Below, in pieces: positions 12,972 to 21,873 of a stretch of DNA of 64,000 nucleotides. The notes under the pieces are model-generated. The model did no database searches, had not been told where the DNA came from, and saw only the letters and a program-made list of their open reading frames with translations. Location of the stretch: positions 2,294,001 to 2,358,000 of the forward strand of contig NZ_CP077970.1 in the NCBI RefSeq assembly GCF_024758505.1, given 5' to 3'. The DNA comes from Bradyrhizobium arachidis (GTDB lineage: Bacteria > Pseudomonadota > Alphaproteobacteria > Rhizobiales > Xanthobacteraceae). The position numbers and the translations under genes are program-made. Position 1 is the first letter of the stretch; each line of letters opens with the position of its first letter.

Positions 12972-15122
12972 CTACTTGCCCTCGAGAGTGTTGACGGGCG
13001 TCCAGTCCGCAGGCGGCGGTTTGGCCGCCAACTCGCTGGCGCGCTTGGCAAATAGCCTGGACGGCGGATCGTAACTCGCGTCGCGGCCGAAGCATTCGGC
13101 GGCCTGGGTGAATTCGCGTGCTCGCCAACATGCGAGTCCCTTGTCGTAGTTTGCTGCGGCCAAGCCCTGTTCCCGAGTTTCCTGATAGCCTTCGGCGAGG
13201 GGCTCATAAATTCGAATTGGCTCGTCGCGCCCTTGGACCCTGACGGTATCAAGCTCGCGCCATGCAATCGTCGCGCCGGTCTGCGCCACCGTCATCTCGG
13301 AGGCCATGATCGACGTGCCGTAGTATTTGTTCGCGCCCTCCAGCCGCGAGGCAACGTTCACGGTGTCGCTCATCACGGTGTAGTTGAAGCGGCGGCGCGA
13401 GCCGATATTGCCGACCACGGCCTCGCCCGAATTGAGCCCGATGCGATGGGCAAGTCCCCGGCCCTGGAATGCGGGGTGGCTGCGGTTGAGCTCGTCGAGG
13501 CGGTCGCGGCATTGGAGCGCAGCGCGCACGGCGTGGCTGGCGTGATCGGGATCGTCCACCGGCGCGCCGAACACCGCCACGATGGAATCGCCGACATATT
13601 TGTCGACATAGCCGCCATGGCTCTCGATGATGTCGGTCATCTCGGAGAGATAGTCGTTCATCAGCGCCACCAGCTCGGTGGGCGTCATCTTTTCGGCAAT
13701 CGAGGAAAAGCCCGCGACGTCTGAGAAGAACACCGTGACGTTGCGCATCTCGCCGCCGAGCGCCGGCATCTTGCCCGACGCTACCATGGTGTCGATGACC
13801 TGCGGTGCGAGGTAGAAGGCAAAGCTCTTGCGCAGGAAGCGCTCCTCGCGGTCGGCAATGACGAAGCGATAACCGATCATCAGGGCCCCCGCGGCAAGGC
13901 CGGCGAGCGCGGGCTCGGTCAGCGGCAGCGCAATCGCGCGAACGAACAGGGCGACGGCACAGGCCGAATAGACGGCGGTGACGGCAAGCCACGCGATGAC
14001 CGTGCCGGTCGGCGCGAGCAGGCACGCCGCGAACGCGATCATACCTGCGACCAGGATCGCGATGATGCTCCGCCAGGGGAAGCCGAGCTCGGATACCGCA
14101 TCGCCCTCCATCAGGTTGCGAACCGCGGTGGCGTGGACGAAGACGCCCGCGACGTCGCTGCGCGCAGCCCGCACGCTTTGCGCCAACGCTTTCCTGGCGC
14201 ATCGCGGGGCCGGTGTCCCGTCATGGCCGCCGCCAAGCCGCATGGAGGTCAGCTTGCGGTCATCGAAATTCAGCACCGAGCCGATGATCACGACCTTGCC
14301 GCCAAACGCGCGGCGGAAGAATTCGCCATCGCCCTTTTCGACGCAGCCGTGAAGGTCGGCGAAGGAGAACACCGGGATGTCGCGGCCGGCGCCGCGGAAG
14401 TTGAGGGTCAGCGTGTTCGGCTCGGCGCTCGGGATCGTGTAGCCGGCAAGCCGGGTCGCGCCGTCGGGTAGAAATTCCGCTGTCGCGCCCAATCCGCGGG
14501 AGGCGAGCTCGAGTGCCATCAGGGGCACGGGCTTGCCGCCGATGGCGAAGGCCAGCGGCATCCGGCGAATGACGTGGTCGGGATCGGTATGGACGTTCAG
14601 CGCGCGAATGTTCTGCGGGCGCGCCGCGAGAAGCTGCCCGGGGAAGGGACGCTCCGGATTGTCGTTCTGGATATCGCCCAGCACGAGCTTGCCGGCATCT
14701 GCTCCTTGCCGAAGCACGCGCAGGTAATCCCGGTCAAAGCCTTTCATGCGGGTGCCCAGCGGCGCATCGCCAAAGGGAATCTCCGATTGCTCGATCGAGG
14801 ACTTGAAGATGACGTCGAAGCCGATGACGCGGGCCCCGCCATCCATGACGGCGTTAAGCACCCGGGCAAGCTCGCGCGTCCAGGTGATGGTCGGCGAGTC
14901 CTTGAAAGGCGGGGTCTCGTAGCTCTCCTGATCGATCGCCAGGACGACCACAGGCGAGGCCGCGGGATCTCTGATATCGCCGACCAGCTTTCCGCGCAGC
15001 GCCGTCAGCACGTCGAGCGAGAGGCCGCGGAGGATCGCGAGCGGAGGCGAGGTGAAGGCCGCGCCGGCAAGCACCGCGATCAGGGCCGCCGCAACGATGT
15101 CCCGCCTGCCAATCCGCCGCAT
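12972..15122 (-). CDS. CHASE2-domain class III adenylate/guanylate cyclase
   Basis: The 716-residue membrane protein has an N-terminal helix, a periplasmic CHASE2 sensor (about 30-340), three closely spaced helices (about 345-420) and a cytoplasmic cyclase domain (about 450-640). Metal aspartates are visible in FFSDVAGF and KYVGDSIVAVFG. The purine-selecting lysine and aspartate (VDKYVGD, MSDTVNVASRLEG) and the transition-state Asn/Arg are present, pointing to ATP as substrate. A short TPR-like tail (NYDKGLACWRAREFTQAAECF) follows. It lies 18 bp downstream of a FecR-like exported protein gene in the same direction. Confidence 0.88.
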   Translation of the reverse strand: MRRIGRRDIVAAALIAVLAGAAFTSPPLAILRGLSLDVLTALRGKLVGDIRDPAASPVVVLAIDQESYETPPFKDSPTITWTRELARVLNAVMDGGARVIGFDVIFKSSIEQSEIPFGDAPLGTRMKGFDRDYLRVLRQGADAGKLVLGDIQNDNPERPFPGQLLAARPQNIRALNVHTDPDHVIRRMPLAFAIGGKPVPLMALELASRGLGATAEFLPDGATRLAGYTIPSAEPNTLTLNFRGAGRDIPVFSFADLHGCVEKGDGEFFRRAFGGKVVIIGSVLNFDDRKLTSMRLGGGHDGTPAPRCARKALAQSVRAARSDVAGVFVHATAVRNLMEGDAVSELGFPWRSIIAILVAGMIAFAACLLAPTGTVIAWLAVTAVYSACAVALFVRAIALPLTEPALAGLAAGALMIGYRFVIADREERFLRKSFAFYLAPQVIDTMVASGKMPALGGEMRNVTVFFSDVAGFSSIAEKMTPTELVALMNDYLSEMTDIIESHGGYVDKYVGDSIVAVFGAPVDDPDHASHAVRAALQCRDRLDELNRSHPAFQGRGLAHRIGLNSGEAVVGNIGSRRRFNYTVMSDTVNVASRLEGANKYYGTSIMASEMTVAQTGATIAWRELDTVRVQGRDEPIRIYEPLAEGYQETREQGLAAANYDKGLACWRAREFTQAAECFGRDASYDPPSRLFAKRASELAAKPPPADWTPVNTLEGK

Positions 15123-15140
15123 CGCGCCCCGAGCGGCCGT

Positions 15141-15812
15141 CTACTCTAACCGCAGCAGGCGGCCGACGATCGGCGTCGGCGACGTCGTCGCCTTGGCATC
15201 GACCTGGAAGGTGAAGCGGTGCGTTCCGAGCGTCGCCAGATAGGTGCCGCCGGGCGTGAGCGTCTTGCCGGCCTTGGCGAAGTCATAGAACTTGCCGCGC
15301 ACCATGATGTTGCCGGTCAGGGGCACGGTGAACTGCTCGCCCTTGGCGTCGATACGTTCGATCGCGAGCGTGCCGCCGCTCTTGGCTTCGACCAGCGGCG
15401 CGACGCCGTAGAGCGTGGTCAGCTTCTTCGGTGCAGCACCCTGCTTGTCGGACTTCATGGTGCGGAACGTGGTCGCAGCGCTCTGGTTCGCTTCGCGCTC
15501 GGAGAGCTGTGCGGCGTTGGCGTCGCAGGGAACCTTGACCCGTTGCACGTCGCCGAGCTGCACCGCGCTCTGGTCGGGGCCGACCTGCACGACGCCGCCG
15601 GTGATGGTCTCGCGCCAGCAGGATTTCAGGTAGCCGAGCACGAGGGTTCCGGTCGGTCCGAGCTTGATGATCTTGCCGGGCGCAACATAGTCCATGAATT
15701 CGACGCCTTCGACCTTGCCCTGCACGTCCTCGACGATTGCGGCCGGGGTCTCGGCGGCGGCAGGAGCCGCAAGGCAAAGCAGGCCGATCACGGCTCCGGT
15801 CAGGCGTTTCAT
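15141..15812 (-). CDS. FecR-like exported protein, partner of the CHASE2 cyclase
   Basis: The 223-residue product has a Sec signal peptide (MKRLTGAVIGLLCLAAPAAAE). The mature part begins AIVEDVQGKVEG with later PGKIIKLGPTGTLVLGYL and GPDQSAVQLGDVQRV, a pattern like the FecR domain found in periplasmic sensors. The rest (about 110-220) is not a domain I can name. An in-frame ATG 5 codons upstream is possible. The same-strand cyclase starts 18 bp after its stop, so the two form an operon; FecR-like genes are often found with CHASE2 genes. Confidence 0.65.
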   Translation of the reverse strand: MKRLTGAVIGLLCLAAPAAAETPAAIVEDVQGKVEGVEFMDYVAPGKIIKLGPTGTLVLGYLKSCWRETITGGVVQVGPDQSAVQLGDVQRVKVPCDANAAQLSEREANQSAATTFRTMKSDKQGAAPKKLTTLYGVAPLVEAKSGGTLAIERIDAKGEQFTVPLTGNIMVRGKFYDFAKAGKTLTPGGTYLATLGTHRFTFQVDAKATTSPTPIVGRLLRLE

Positions 15813-15966
15813 GGCTGTGTCATCCAACTTGATCGATTGTCCGGTCCAAGGCCTAGCAGAGGGCGAGGACAGGAAGTGTGACCGGAATCACTCATCCTAT
15901 TGGTGCACTGTATAGCGATTAGGTTCAAGGCGCGCGCCCTCGCGCCCGCGCGGATGAGGCGATCCG

Positions 15967-16872
15967 CTAACCCTCGGATGGATCTTCAAATTCGCCGATC
16001 TTGCGGACCGCGATGCTGACCGACATGCCGAGATAGTCCTTGGCTTCGCCGAACCAGGAGCCGGTCAGCGGAATCGCCTGGGCGGGATGGCGGGCGTAGG
16101 CCACCGGGATCAGGTCATAGCCGGCACTGATGCTGTTGGTTGGGTCGTAGTCCCGCCAGCCGGCGCCGGGGAGATACACCTGGAGCCAGGCGTGGGTCGC
16201 GCCCGACCCGATCATGCCCACCGCGCCGCCATCCAGCGCCGCGTCGTACAGGTAGCCGCTGACGAACCGGCAGGCGAAGCCGAGCCGTCGCAACGCCTCG
16301 ATCATCAGCCAGGCATAGTCGCGGCATGTACCGGATCTGGTGCGCAACGTCTCCGCCGGCGACTGCGTTCCTTCCGCGTCGCGTGTGCGATAGGTGAAGT
16401 CGCGCCGGAAACCCGCCAGCATCCGGTCCAGCACGTCGGTGGCGCGATCCTGGTCGCCGGCGACGAAACTCTTGCTCCACGCCGCGACGCTGGCGTCGTG
16501 ATCGTCGTCATGCGGGCGGAGATAGCCTGCGAGATCGGTCCACTCGTCCGGCGTATACTGCACCGGCACTTCCTCGGCGCGCGGCTCCAGGCGAAACGCC
16601 TCAAGCTTCTTGATGCCGAAATAGACGCCGCGGACCTTGAAGGTGAAGGTCAGCTCTGCGCCCGGTTCGCCGAGCTCGATCACCGTGACGCTGTTGGAGC
16701 GGGAATCGCTGATCCAGTGGATCTTCGAGGCGAGGTTGGTCCGTGCGGACCAACTGAGGAGTCGGGCCGCCGAGCCGCGCCAGGGCAGAAACATCGCCCG
16801 GTGCGGTCCGAAGCTGACCGGATTCGCATACCGATACGTCGTGATGTGCCTGATCTCGCCGAGTATCGCCAT
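15967..16872 (-). CDS. Transglutaminase-like cysteine peptidase family protein
   Basis: The 301-residue protein has an N-terminal beta-rich transglutaminase-associated domain (HITTYRYANPVSFGPHRAMFLP) and a transglutaminase core. The catalytic triad is visible: cysteine in RSGTCRDYAWLM, histidine in GATHAWLQVYLPG and aspartate in WRDYDPTNS. Such bacterial proteins are usually cytoplasmic and of unproven activity, perhaps proteases or amidases. No signal peptide is seen. It lies between the FecR-like gene and an AraC regulator on the same strand and has no obvious partner. Confidence 0.85.
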   Translation of the reverse strand: MAILGEIRHITTYRYANPVSFGPHRAMFLPWRGSAARLLSWSARTNLASKIHWISDSRSNSVTVIELGEPGAELTFTFKVRGVYFGIKKLEAFRLEPRAEEVPVQYTPDEWTDLAGYLRPHDDDHDASVAAWSKSFVAGDQDRATDVLDRMLAGFRRDFTYRTRDAEGTQSPAETLRTRSGTCRDYAWLMIEALRRLGFACRFVSGYLYDAALDGGAVGMIGSGATHAWLQVYLPGAGWRDYDPTNSISAGYDLIPVAYARHPAQAIPLTGSWFGEAKDYLGMSVSIAVRKIGEFEDPSEG

Positions 16873-16947
16873 GGCTCGCCCTCGTGGAGGCGTGGGATGG
16901 ACGGCAGCAATGCAGGATCAAATGATCCGACCGGCGTTTGATCCACA

Positions 16948-17946
16948 TCAAGCGTTTTGCGCAACGCGCAAACTGGCGACGAGTTCGTGCGCCGGAATAC
17001 CCAGGGTCTGGGACGGATATTCGCCGAACATCGTGTGGTAATAATGCGAGAAGCGTCCGAGCTCGTAGAAGCCCTGCTGCATCGCGACCGTCGACACGGT
17101 CGTGGTGCCCGGACGGCTTTCGCGCAGGATCGAGTGAATGGCGCAAAGGCGCTTGTGACGCAGGAACGTCACCGGCCCCATGCCGAACACCTCCTGGAAG
17201 GCACGATGCAGCGTGCGGCGCGAGACGTGCAACGCCGCGCAGATCTCCGAAATATGGACCGGGCGCATGCCGGCCTCGTCGAGATAGTCCTCGACCTTGC
17301 CGATGAGCCGCCGCGCCGCCGGTAGCCAGCCGCTGTCGTCTGGCGGCAGCGAGCAGATCACATTGGCGGCCATGCATTCGGCGATCGACCGCCGCCAGAA
17401 CTCGGCGGCAGGCTCCGTGAGCGCGGTCTGGTGCTCGGTCAGTTGCAGGACGATTCTGGCGAGGCGGAGCGCCGCGGCCGGCCCGAGTGCAGGATCGGCC
17501 CGAAAATGGTTCTTGCTGCGCCAGTACTCCGGATCGCTCAAGCTCGGCTGTCCGGCGAATACCTCAGCGACCTCGTCGAGATCGAGGCGCATGGCCGCAT
17601 AGGCGGACGCGCCATGGAAAATGCCGTCATGTTCGAGCAGCGGCGGTATCACCAGCACGTCGGACGGCTGCATGTCGAACGACCAATGGGCGACGCGATC
17701 CTCCGCCCTCAGTAACATTCCGATGATCAGCTTCTCGTCGCTGGCGATGCGCCGTGTGCGCATCCCGATATTGAACGAACCGATGCTGAGTGAAAAATCC
17801 CCGATGCCGACATGGGACAACGTGCCGCGCAGCTTGCCGCGGCCGAGCTGCATCACATCGACATGCGTGCCGTGAACCGCTTGATGCAGGCCCTCGAAAC
17901 CGTCGAGCCGGCGCGAATCAACCTGAAGGTACGACCCCATGCGCAT
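16948..17946 (-). CDS. AraC-family transcriptional regulator
   Basis: The 332-residue protein has an N-terminal ligand domain similar to AraC_binding_2/cupin regulators and a C-terminal double helix-turn-helix: ISEICAALHVSRRTLHRAFQ and, after the linker, ALRVAQNA-type tail following RFSHYYHTMFGEYPSQTLG. The open frame extends to a GTG at 18015, but GAGAGT just before the ATG at 17946 and the family length favour the shorter form. It is divergent from the formylglycine-generating-enzyme homologue across about 180 bp and may control it. Confidence 0.85.
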   Translation of the reverse strand: MRMGSYLQVDSRRLDGFEGLHQAVHGTHVDVMQLGRGKLRGTLSHVGIGDFSLSIGSFNIGMRTRRIASDEKLIIGMLLRAEDRVAHWSFDMQPSDVLVIPPLLEHDGIFHGASAYAAMRLDLDEVAEVFAGQPSLSDPEYWRSKNHFRADPALGPAAALRLARIVLQLTEHQTALTEPAAEFWRRSIAECMAANVICSLPPDDSGWLPAARRLIGKVEDYLDEAGMRPVHISEICAALHVSRRTLHRAFQEVFGMGPVTFLRHKRLCAIHSILRESRPGTTTVSTVAMQQGFYELGRFSHYYHTMFGEYPSQTLGIPAHELVASLRVAQNA

Positions 17947-18127
17947 ACTCTCGAACCGAAGCGCGACAATTCTGCGGCATGTTCGCAGATGGACGCATGC
18001 TGGCACAAATTGCACGTCACATCAGCCGAAACTTCAACTAGCTTTTACAGCGTGGGCGATCACGTTCGTTGCGCGCTGATGCAGCCGTTTTAGGCAGGCG
18101 GAATGTGGTCGGAGGCGGAGTTCCACG

Positions 18128-19114
18128 ATGTTGTGGGCTGACGTGGATCGTTGCGAGTGGCGGCCGGACGCGGCCGGGGCCGGTGAGATGGTCTTTATCC
18201 CCGGCGGCACCTTCTTGATGGGCTCCGATCGTCACTATCCCGAGGAAGCGCCCAGCCATCCGGTCGCACTCGACGGCTTCTGGATCGACCGCACGCCGGT
18301 GACCAACCGGCAGTTCAAGGAATTCGTCAACACGACCGGTTATGTGACGACGGCGCAGATCGTGTCGGAGGATCTCTCCGGAACGTCCACGGGCGCGCTC
18401 TATGCAGGTTCGCTGGTGTTTGCGCCGCTGCCGCTTGTTACCGATTTGGGCGACGAGCGTCAGTGGTGGAGGCTGATGCGCGCCGCCAATTGGCGGCATC
18501 CTTGCGGCCCCGGCAGCAACATCAGGGATCTCGACGACCATCCGGTCGTGCACGTCGCCTACCGGGACGCGGCTGCCTACGCGGCATGGGCCGGCAAGGA
18601 TCTCCCGAGCGAAGCCGAATGGGAGTATGCCGCGCGCGGCGGGCTCGACGGCGAGGAATATGCCTGGGGCAACACCCTGACACCCGGCGGGCGGCACATG
18701 GCGAACATCTGGCAGGGTGACTTTCCCGCGCACAATCTCCGCGAGGACGGATACGAACGCACCTCGCCGGTGACGGCGTTTCCGCCGAACGGATACGGCG
18801 TCTACGACATGATCGGCAATGTCTGGGAGTGGACCTCGGACTGGTGGTCGGCGCATTCCACGTCCGGTTCGCACGGACCGTGGCAGGTTTCGCGCAGTCC
18901 GCGCGGCGGCAGCGAGGCCGACAGCCAGGATCCCGGTGCGTCGCAGGGTGGGAGTCCGCGAAAGGTCTTGAAGGGCGGCTCGCATCTTTGCGCGCCGAAC
19001 CATTGCCGTCGCTACCGGCCGGCCGCGCGCCGTCCGGAGCAGGTCGATAGCTCTGCAAGCGATATCGGATTCCGCTGCGTGGTTCGCTTGCACCCGGATA
19101 CGCGGTCTCGATAG
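18128..19114 (+). CDS. Formylglycine-generating enzyme (FGE/SUMF1) homologue
   Basis: The 328-residue protein is an FGE-sulfatase domain throughout: MVFIPGGTFLMGSD at residue 20, WIDRTPVTNRQFKEFV, LPSEAEWEYAARGG and MIGNVWEWTSDWW. Near the C terminus GGSHLCAPNHCRRYR keeps the two cysteines spaced as in the copper-dependent aerobic enzyme, and DSSASDIGFRC follows. Many bacterial members lack these cysteines, so this one is a good candidate for a true enzyme that converts a sulfatase cysteine to formylglycine. No sulfatase gene is in the window. Confidence 0.85.
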   Translation: MLWADVDRCEWRPDAAGAGEMVFIPGGTFLMGSDRHYPEEAPSHPVALDGFWIDRTPVTNRQFKEFVNTTGYVTTAQIVSEDLSGTSTGALYAGSLVFAPLPLVTDLGDERQWWRLMRAANWRHPCGPGSNIRDLDDHPVVHVAYRDAAAYAAWAGKDLPSEAEWEYAARGGLDGEEYAWGNTLTPGGRHMANIWQGDFPAHNLREDGYERTSPVTAFPPNGYGVYDMIGNVWEWTSDWWSAHSTSGSHGPWQVSRSPRGGSEADSQDPGASQGGSPRKVLKGGSHLCAPNHCRRYRPAARRPEQVDSSASDIGFRCVVRLHPDTRSR

Positions 19115-19303
19115 GCGTCTCAGCGTCCGCGTTGTTCCATCGTCGGGCAAAAGCTCGAAACAACCCCATGCAAAGTAGAATGGCCGTCGCCGGCCAAGGA
19201 TACCGCCAAGGATACCTCGCGCGGCGCAAGGCATTGATGTGGCCGGAAAATCAACGAAGTCGGCGAATCTCGGGCGCGTGCGCTGCGTTTCTCGCCGCCA
19301 GCT

Positions 19304-20074
19304 CTACCGCGCCTCGTGAAACCGGCTGAGAAATGCCTTTAGCCGCTCGCTGCGCGGCTGGCGGATCGTCTCTTCCGGTGTGCCGATCTCGGCCATGACG
19401 CCGTCATTCATGAAGCCGACCCGGGTCGAGACGTCGGCGGCAAACGCCATCTCGTGCGTGACCAGCACCATGGTCATGCCTTCGGCGGCGAGGCCGCGGA
19501 TCACGGCGAGAACCTCGCCGACGAGCTCGGGATCGAGCGCCGAGGTCGGCTCGTCGAACAGCATCACGTCGGGCTTCATGGCGAGCGCGCGGGCAATCGC
19601 CACGCGCTGCTTCTGGCCACCGGACAGCCGGCTCGGGAACGCGTCGGCCTTGTCGGCGAGGCCGACCTTGGCGAGCAGGTCGCGGCCGAGCGCGTCGGCC
19701 TCGCGCTGCGTCATGCCCTTCACCTGCACCGGGCCTTCCATAATGTTTGATAGCACCGACATGTGCGGAAACAGGTTGAAGTGCTGGAACACCATGCCGA
19801 CGCTGCGGCGAAGCAGCGCAAGCTGTGCGTCGGCCGGCGTGCGAAGGCCCTTGCCGAAGGCGAACTGGTGACGGCCGATCGCGAGCTCACCCTGCTGCGG
19901 CATTTCCAGGAGGTTGAGGCAGCGCAGGAAGGTCGACTTGCCGGAGCCGGAGGCGCCGATCAGGGTGACGACCTCGCCGCGCGCGACCGACAGCGAGACG
20001 CCCTTCAGCACCTCGTGATTGCCAAACGCCTTGTGGATATTGTTGGCGACCAATGTCGCGCCGTTCGCGTTCAT
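19304..20074 (-). CDS. Polar amino-acid ABC transporter ATP-binding protein
   Basis: This 256-residue protein is a GlnQ/HisP-type ATPase. Walker A is GASGSGKST at residues 40-48, the signature is LSGGQKQRV, Walker B is [12 protein letters not shown], and the H-loop histidine is in VLVTHEMAF. It overlaps the permease gene upstream by 4 bp (ATGA), completing a binding protein-permease-ATPase operon. It drives import of an amino acid-like solute, probably the substrate of the catabolic genes transcribed in the other direction from 21874. Confidence 0.92.
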   Translation of the reverse strand: MNANGATLVANNIHKAFGNHEVLKGVSLSVARGEVVTLIGASGSGKSTFLRCLNLLEMPQQGELAIGRHQFAFGKGLRTPADAQLALLRRSVGMVFQHFNLFPHMSVLSNIMEGPVQVKGMTQREADALGRDLLAKVGLADKADAFPSRLSGGQKQRVAIARALAMKPDVMLFDEPTSALDPELVGEVLAVIRGLAAEGMTMVLVTHEMAFAADVSTRVGFMNDGVMAEIGTPEETIRQPRSERLKAFLSRFHEAR

Positions 20075-20733
20075 CGATGCGCCCCCATCCGCATTTCGAC
20101 CTGGTCGGCGACCAGCGTGAGCGGGAACAGCACGACGAAATAGAGCACGGCGATGGTCGTGTAGACCTCCAGCGGCCGGTAGCTCGCCGCGGTGATCACA
20201 GTGCCCTGGTACAGCAGATCACCGACCGCGACCACGGACACCAGTGAAGTGTTCTTCAACTGCATGATGGTCTGGTTGATGAAGGAGGGGATCATCACCT
20301 GCGTCGCCTGCGGCAGCACGATGCGTCGAAAGATTTTTCCCCGACGCATGCCGATGGCGCGGCCGGCCTCCCACTGGCCGATGTCAACCGCCTCGATGCC
20401 GCCGCGGAAGATCTCGGCGTAGAACGAGCCGGCATAGAGCGACAGCGCGATGAAGCAGGCCATCGACGGCGTCATGTCGACGCCGATCATCACGGGTAGC
20501 GCGTAGTAGACCCACACGAGCTGCACCAGGAGCGGCGTGCAGCGGAACACTTCAATGTAGCCGCGCAGGGGCACTGTGACCCAGCGCGGCGCTGTCGTGC
20601 GCAGGATGCCGACGACCAGGCCGATCGCGAGGCCCGCGATCACTGTGGTCACCGTATAGAACACGGTGACCAGGAGTCCTTGCCAGATCAGGCCCCAATA
20701 CGGCTTGAGCGCCGCGAACTCCCACGCGTACAT
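20071..20733 (-). CDS. Polar amino-acid ABC transporter permease (HisM/GlnP type)
   Basis: The 220-residue membrane protein shows about five helices and the HisM-type motif: [17 protein letters not shown] near the start, and [22 protein letters not shown] as the cytoplasmic EAA loop that contacts the ATPase. An in-frame start 21 codons upstream would overlap the binding-protein gene; the ATG at 20733 begins at the first predicted helix. It is the only permease of the operon and therefore probably forms a homodimer. Confidence 0.9.
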   Translation of the reverse strand: MYAWEFAALKPYWGLIWQGLLVTVFYTVTTVIAGLAIGLVVGILRTTAPRWVTVPLRGYIEVFRCTPLLVQLVWVYYALPVMIGVDMTPSMACFIALSLYAGSFYAEIFRGGIEAVDIGQWEAGRAIGMRRGKIFRRIVLPQATQVMIPSFINQTIMQLKNTSLVSVVAVGDLLYQGTVITAASYRPLEVYTTIAVLYFVVLFPLTLVADQVEMRMGAHR

Positions 20734-20743
20734 CGGCCGGCCG

Positions 20744-21580
20744 TCAGAACTGGACTTCGCCCGGAATGTCCTCGGCGGTGAGGCCGACGCCCTCAAACCC
20801 CTTGAGCATCCATTCGCGGGTCTGGCCGAGCGAGCGGTTGTAGTCGGCCCAGGCGCTGAGGAAATCCTTGTAGCGGCGATCGCCCTCGGCGCGGATGCCC
20901 ATGTTGGTCGGCAGCGTCAGGAGCGGCCGCGGGATGGAGAGTTCGCCGAGCGACGGATTCTTCTTCAGCGTCGAGACCGCGAGCACCGCCAGCGACACGT
21001 TGCAGTCAGCGCGCCCCGTCGCGACCGCGAGGATCGCCTCGTCGCGGTTCTTGAAGCCGAGGATCGTCGCCTTCGGGCAATAGCGCCGCGCGATCAGCTC
21101 ATGCGTCGAGCCGATGTCGACGGCGATCCTGACCTCGGGCTTGTTGAGCTCGGCCCATGTCTGCGGCTTGGCAAAGCCCTTCTTGGTGATGACGGTGAAG
21201 GAGTGCACCAGGATCGGGGTCGAGAAGTCGATGACCAGCGCGCGCTCGGGCGTGGGGTTGACCGCGAAGGCGAGGTCGACCTTGTCGGCCTGGAGATCGA
21301 GGATCTGGTTGCCCCAGGTCGATTCCAGGGTCTCGACCTTGGCGCCGAGCTTGCCGGCGATGTCGTTCGCCATGTCGATGCAGGCACCCGACCACTGACC
21401 GGTCGCGAGGTCTTTATGAAAGTAGGGCTCCTGGCCGACGATGACGGCGATCCGCAGCACGCCGTTCTTCTTGATGCGATCGAGCGTGGAGGTCGGTGCG
21501 GTGTCGGCCTTGGCCGAAGCGCTTGCGGCAATCGCGGCGCCCGCCAGCGCAACAGTCGTGAGTGCGTCCCTGCGATTCAT
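20744..21580 (-). CDS. Periplasmic amino-acid binding protein of ABC transporter (SBP family 3)
   Basis: The 278-residue protein starts MNRRDALTTVALAGAAIAASASA, a signal peptide with a twin arginine that may be Sec or Tat. The mature part is a family 3 solute-binding protein: LDRIKKNGVLRIAVIVGQEPYF at the start, ACIDMANDIAGKLGAKVE, and the hinge regions following. GAGGAGG lies about 9 bases before the ATG. Its gene leads the transporter operon and is divergent from the 2-hydroxyacid dehydrogenase across 293 bp. The ligand is not predictable. Confidence 0.9.
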   Translation of the reverse strand: MNRRDALTTVALAGAAIAASASAKADTAPTSTLDRIKKNGVLRIAVIVGQEPYFHKDLATGQWSGACIDMANDIAGKLGAKVETLESTWGNQILDLQADKVDLAFAVNPTPERALVIDFSTPILVHSFTVITKKGFAKPQTWAELNKPEVRIAVDIGSTHELIARRYCPKATILGFKNRDEAILAVATGRADCNVSLAVLAVSTLKKNPSLGELSIPRPLLTLPTNMGIRAEGDRRYKDFLSAWADYNRSLGQTREWMLKGFEGVGLTAEDIPGEVQF

Positions 21581-21633
21581 GGTGAGTAGCCTCCTCGAAT
21601 TAGGTCGGATCAACTCCGGCCTCTGGACTATTT

Positions 21634-21777
21634 CTGTATTCAGGGTAAAATGCAATACGGTATTTCAACTTGCTGCGTATTTGTGCGGCAGGGCAGTCAT
21701 GAGCCTAATCCGTTGGCAATGTTGATGGAAATTCTCCCGCCAAGGGGATTGCCAATCGCATTCCATTCTGAATACAA
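21634..21777. promoter_or_regulatory. Divergent control region with three operator-like sites
   Basis: Three related sites lie between the divergent transporter and catabolic operons: CTGTATTCAG at 21634-21643, the odd palindrome AATACGGTATT at 21654-21664, and CTGAATACAA at 21768-21777, which is the near reverse complement of the first. They resemble half-symmetric GntR/FadR-type operators and may bind the GntR protein encoded at 28161-28877. The 293-bp gap 21581-21873 holds no other recognised feature. Confidence 0.45.
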
Positions 21778-21873
21778 GTCTGAACGCAATGTGATGTTTG
21801 GTCACGGGTCCACAGGTCTGACATCGACGGACCTGGGCCTGGTGGACCGCTGGATGATCTGAAGGAGAGGCCC

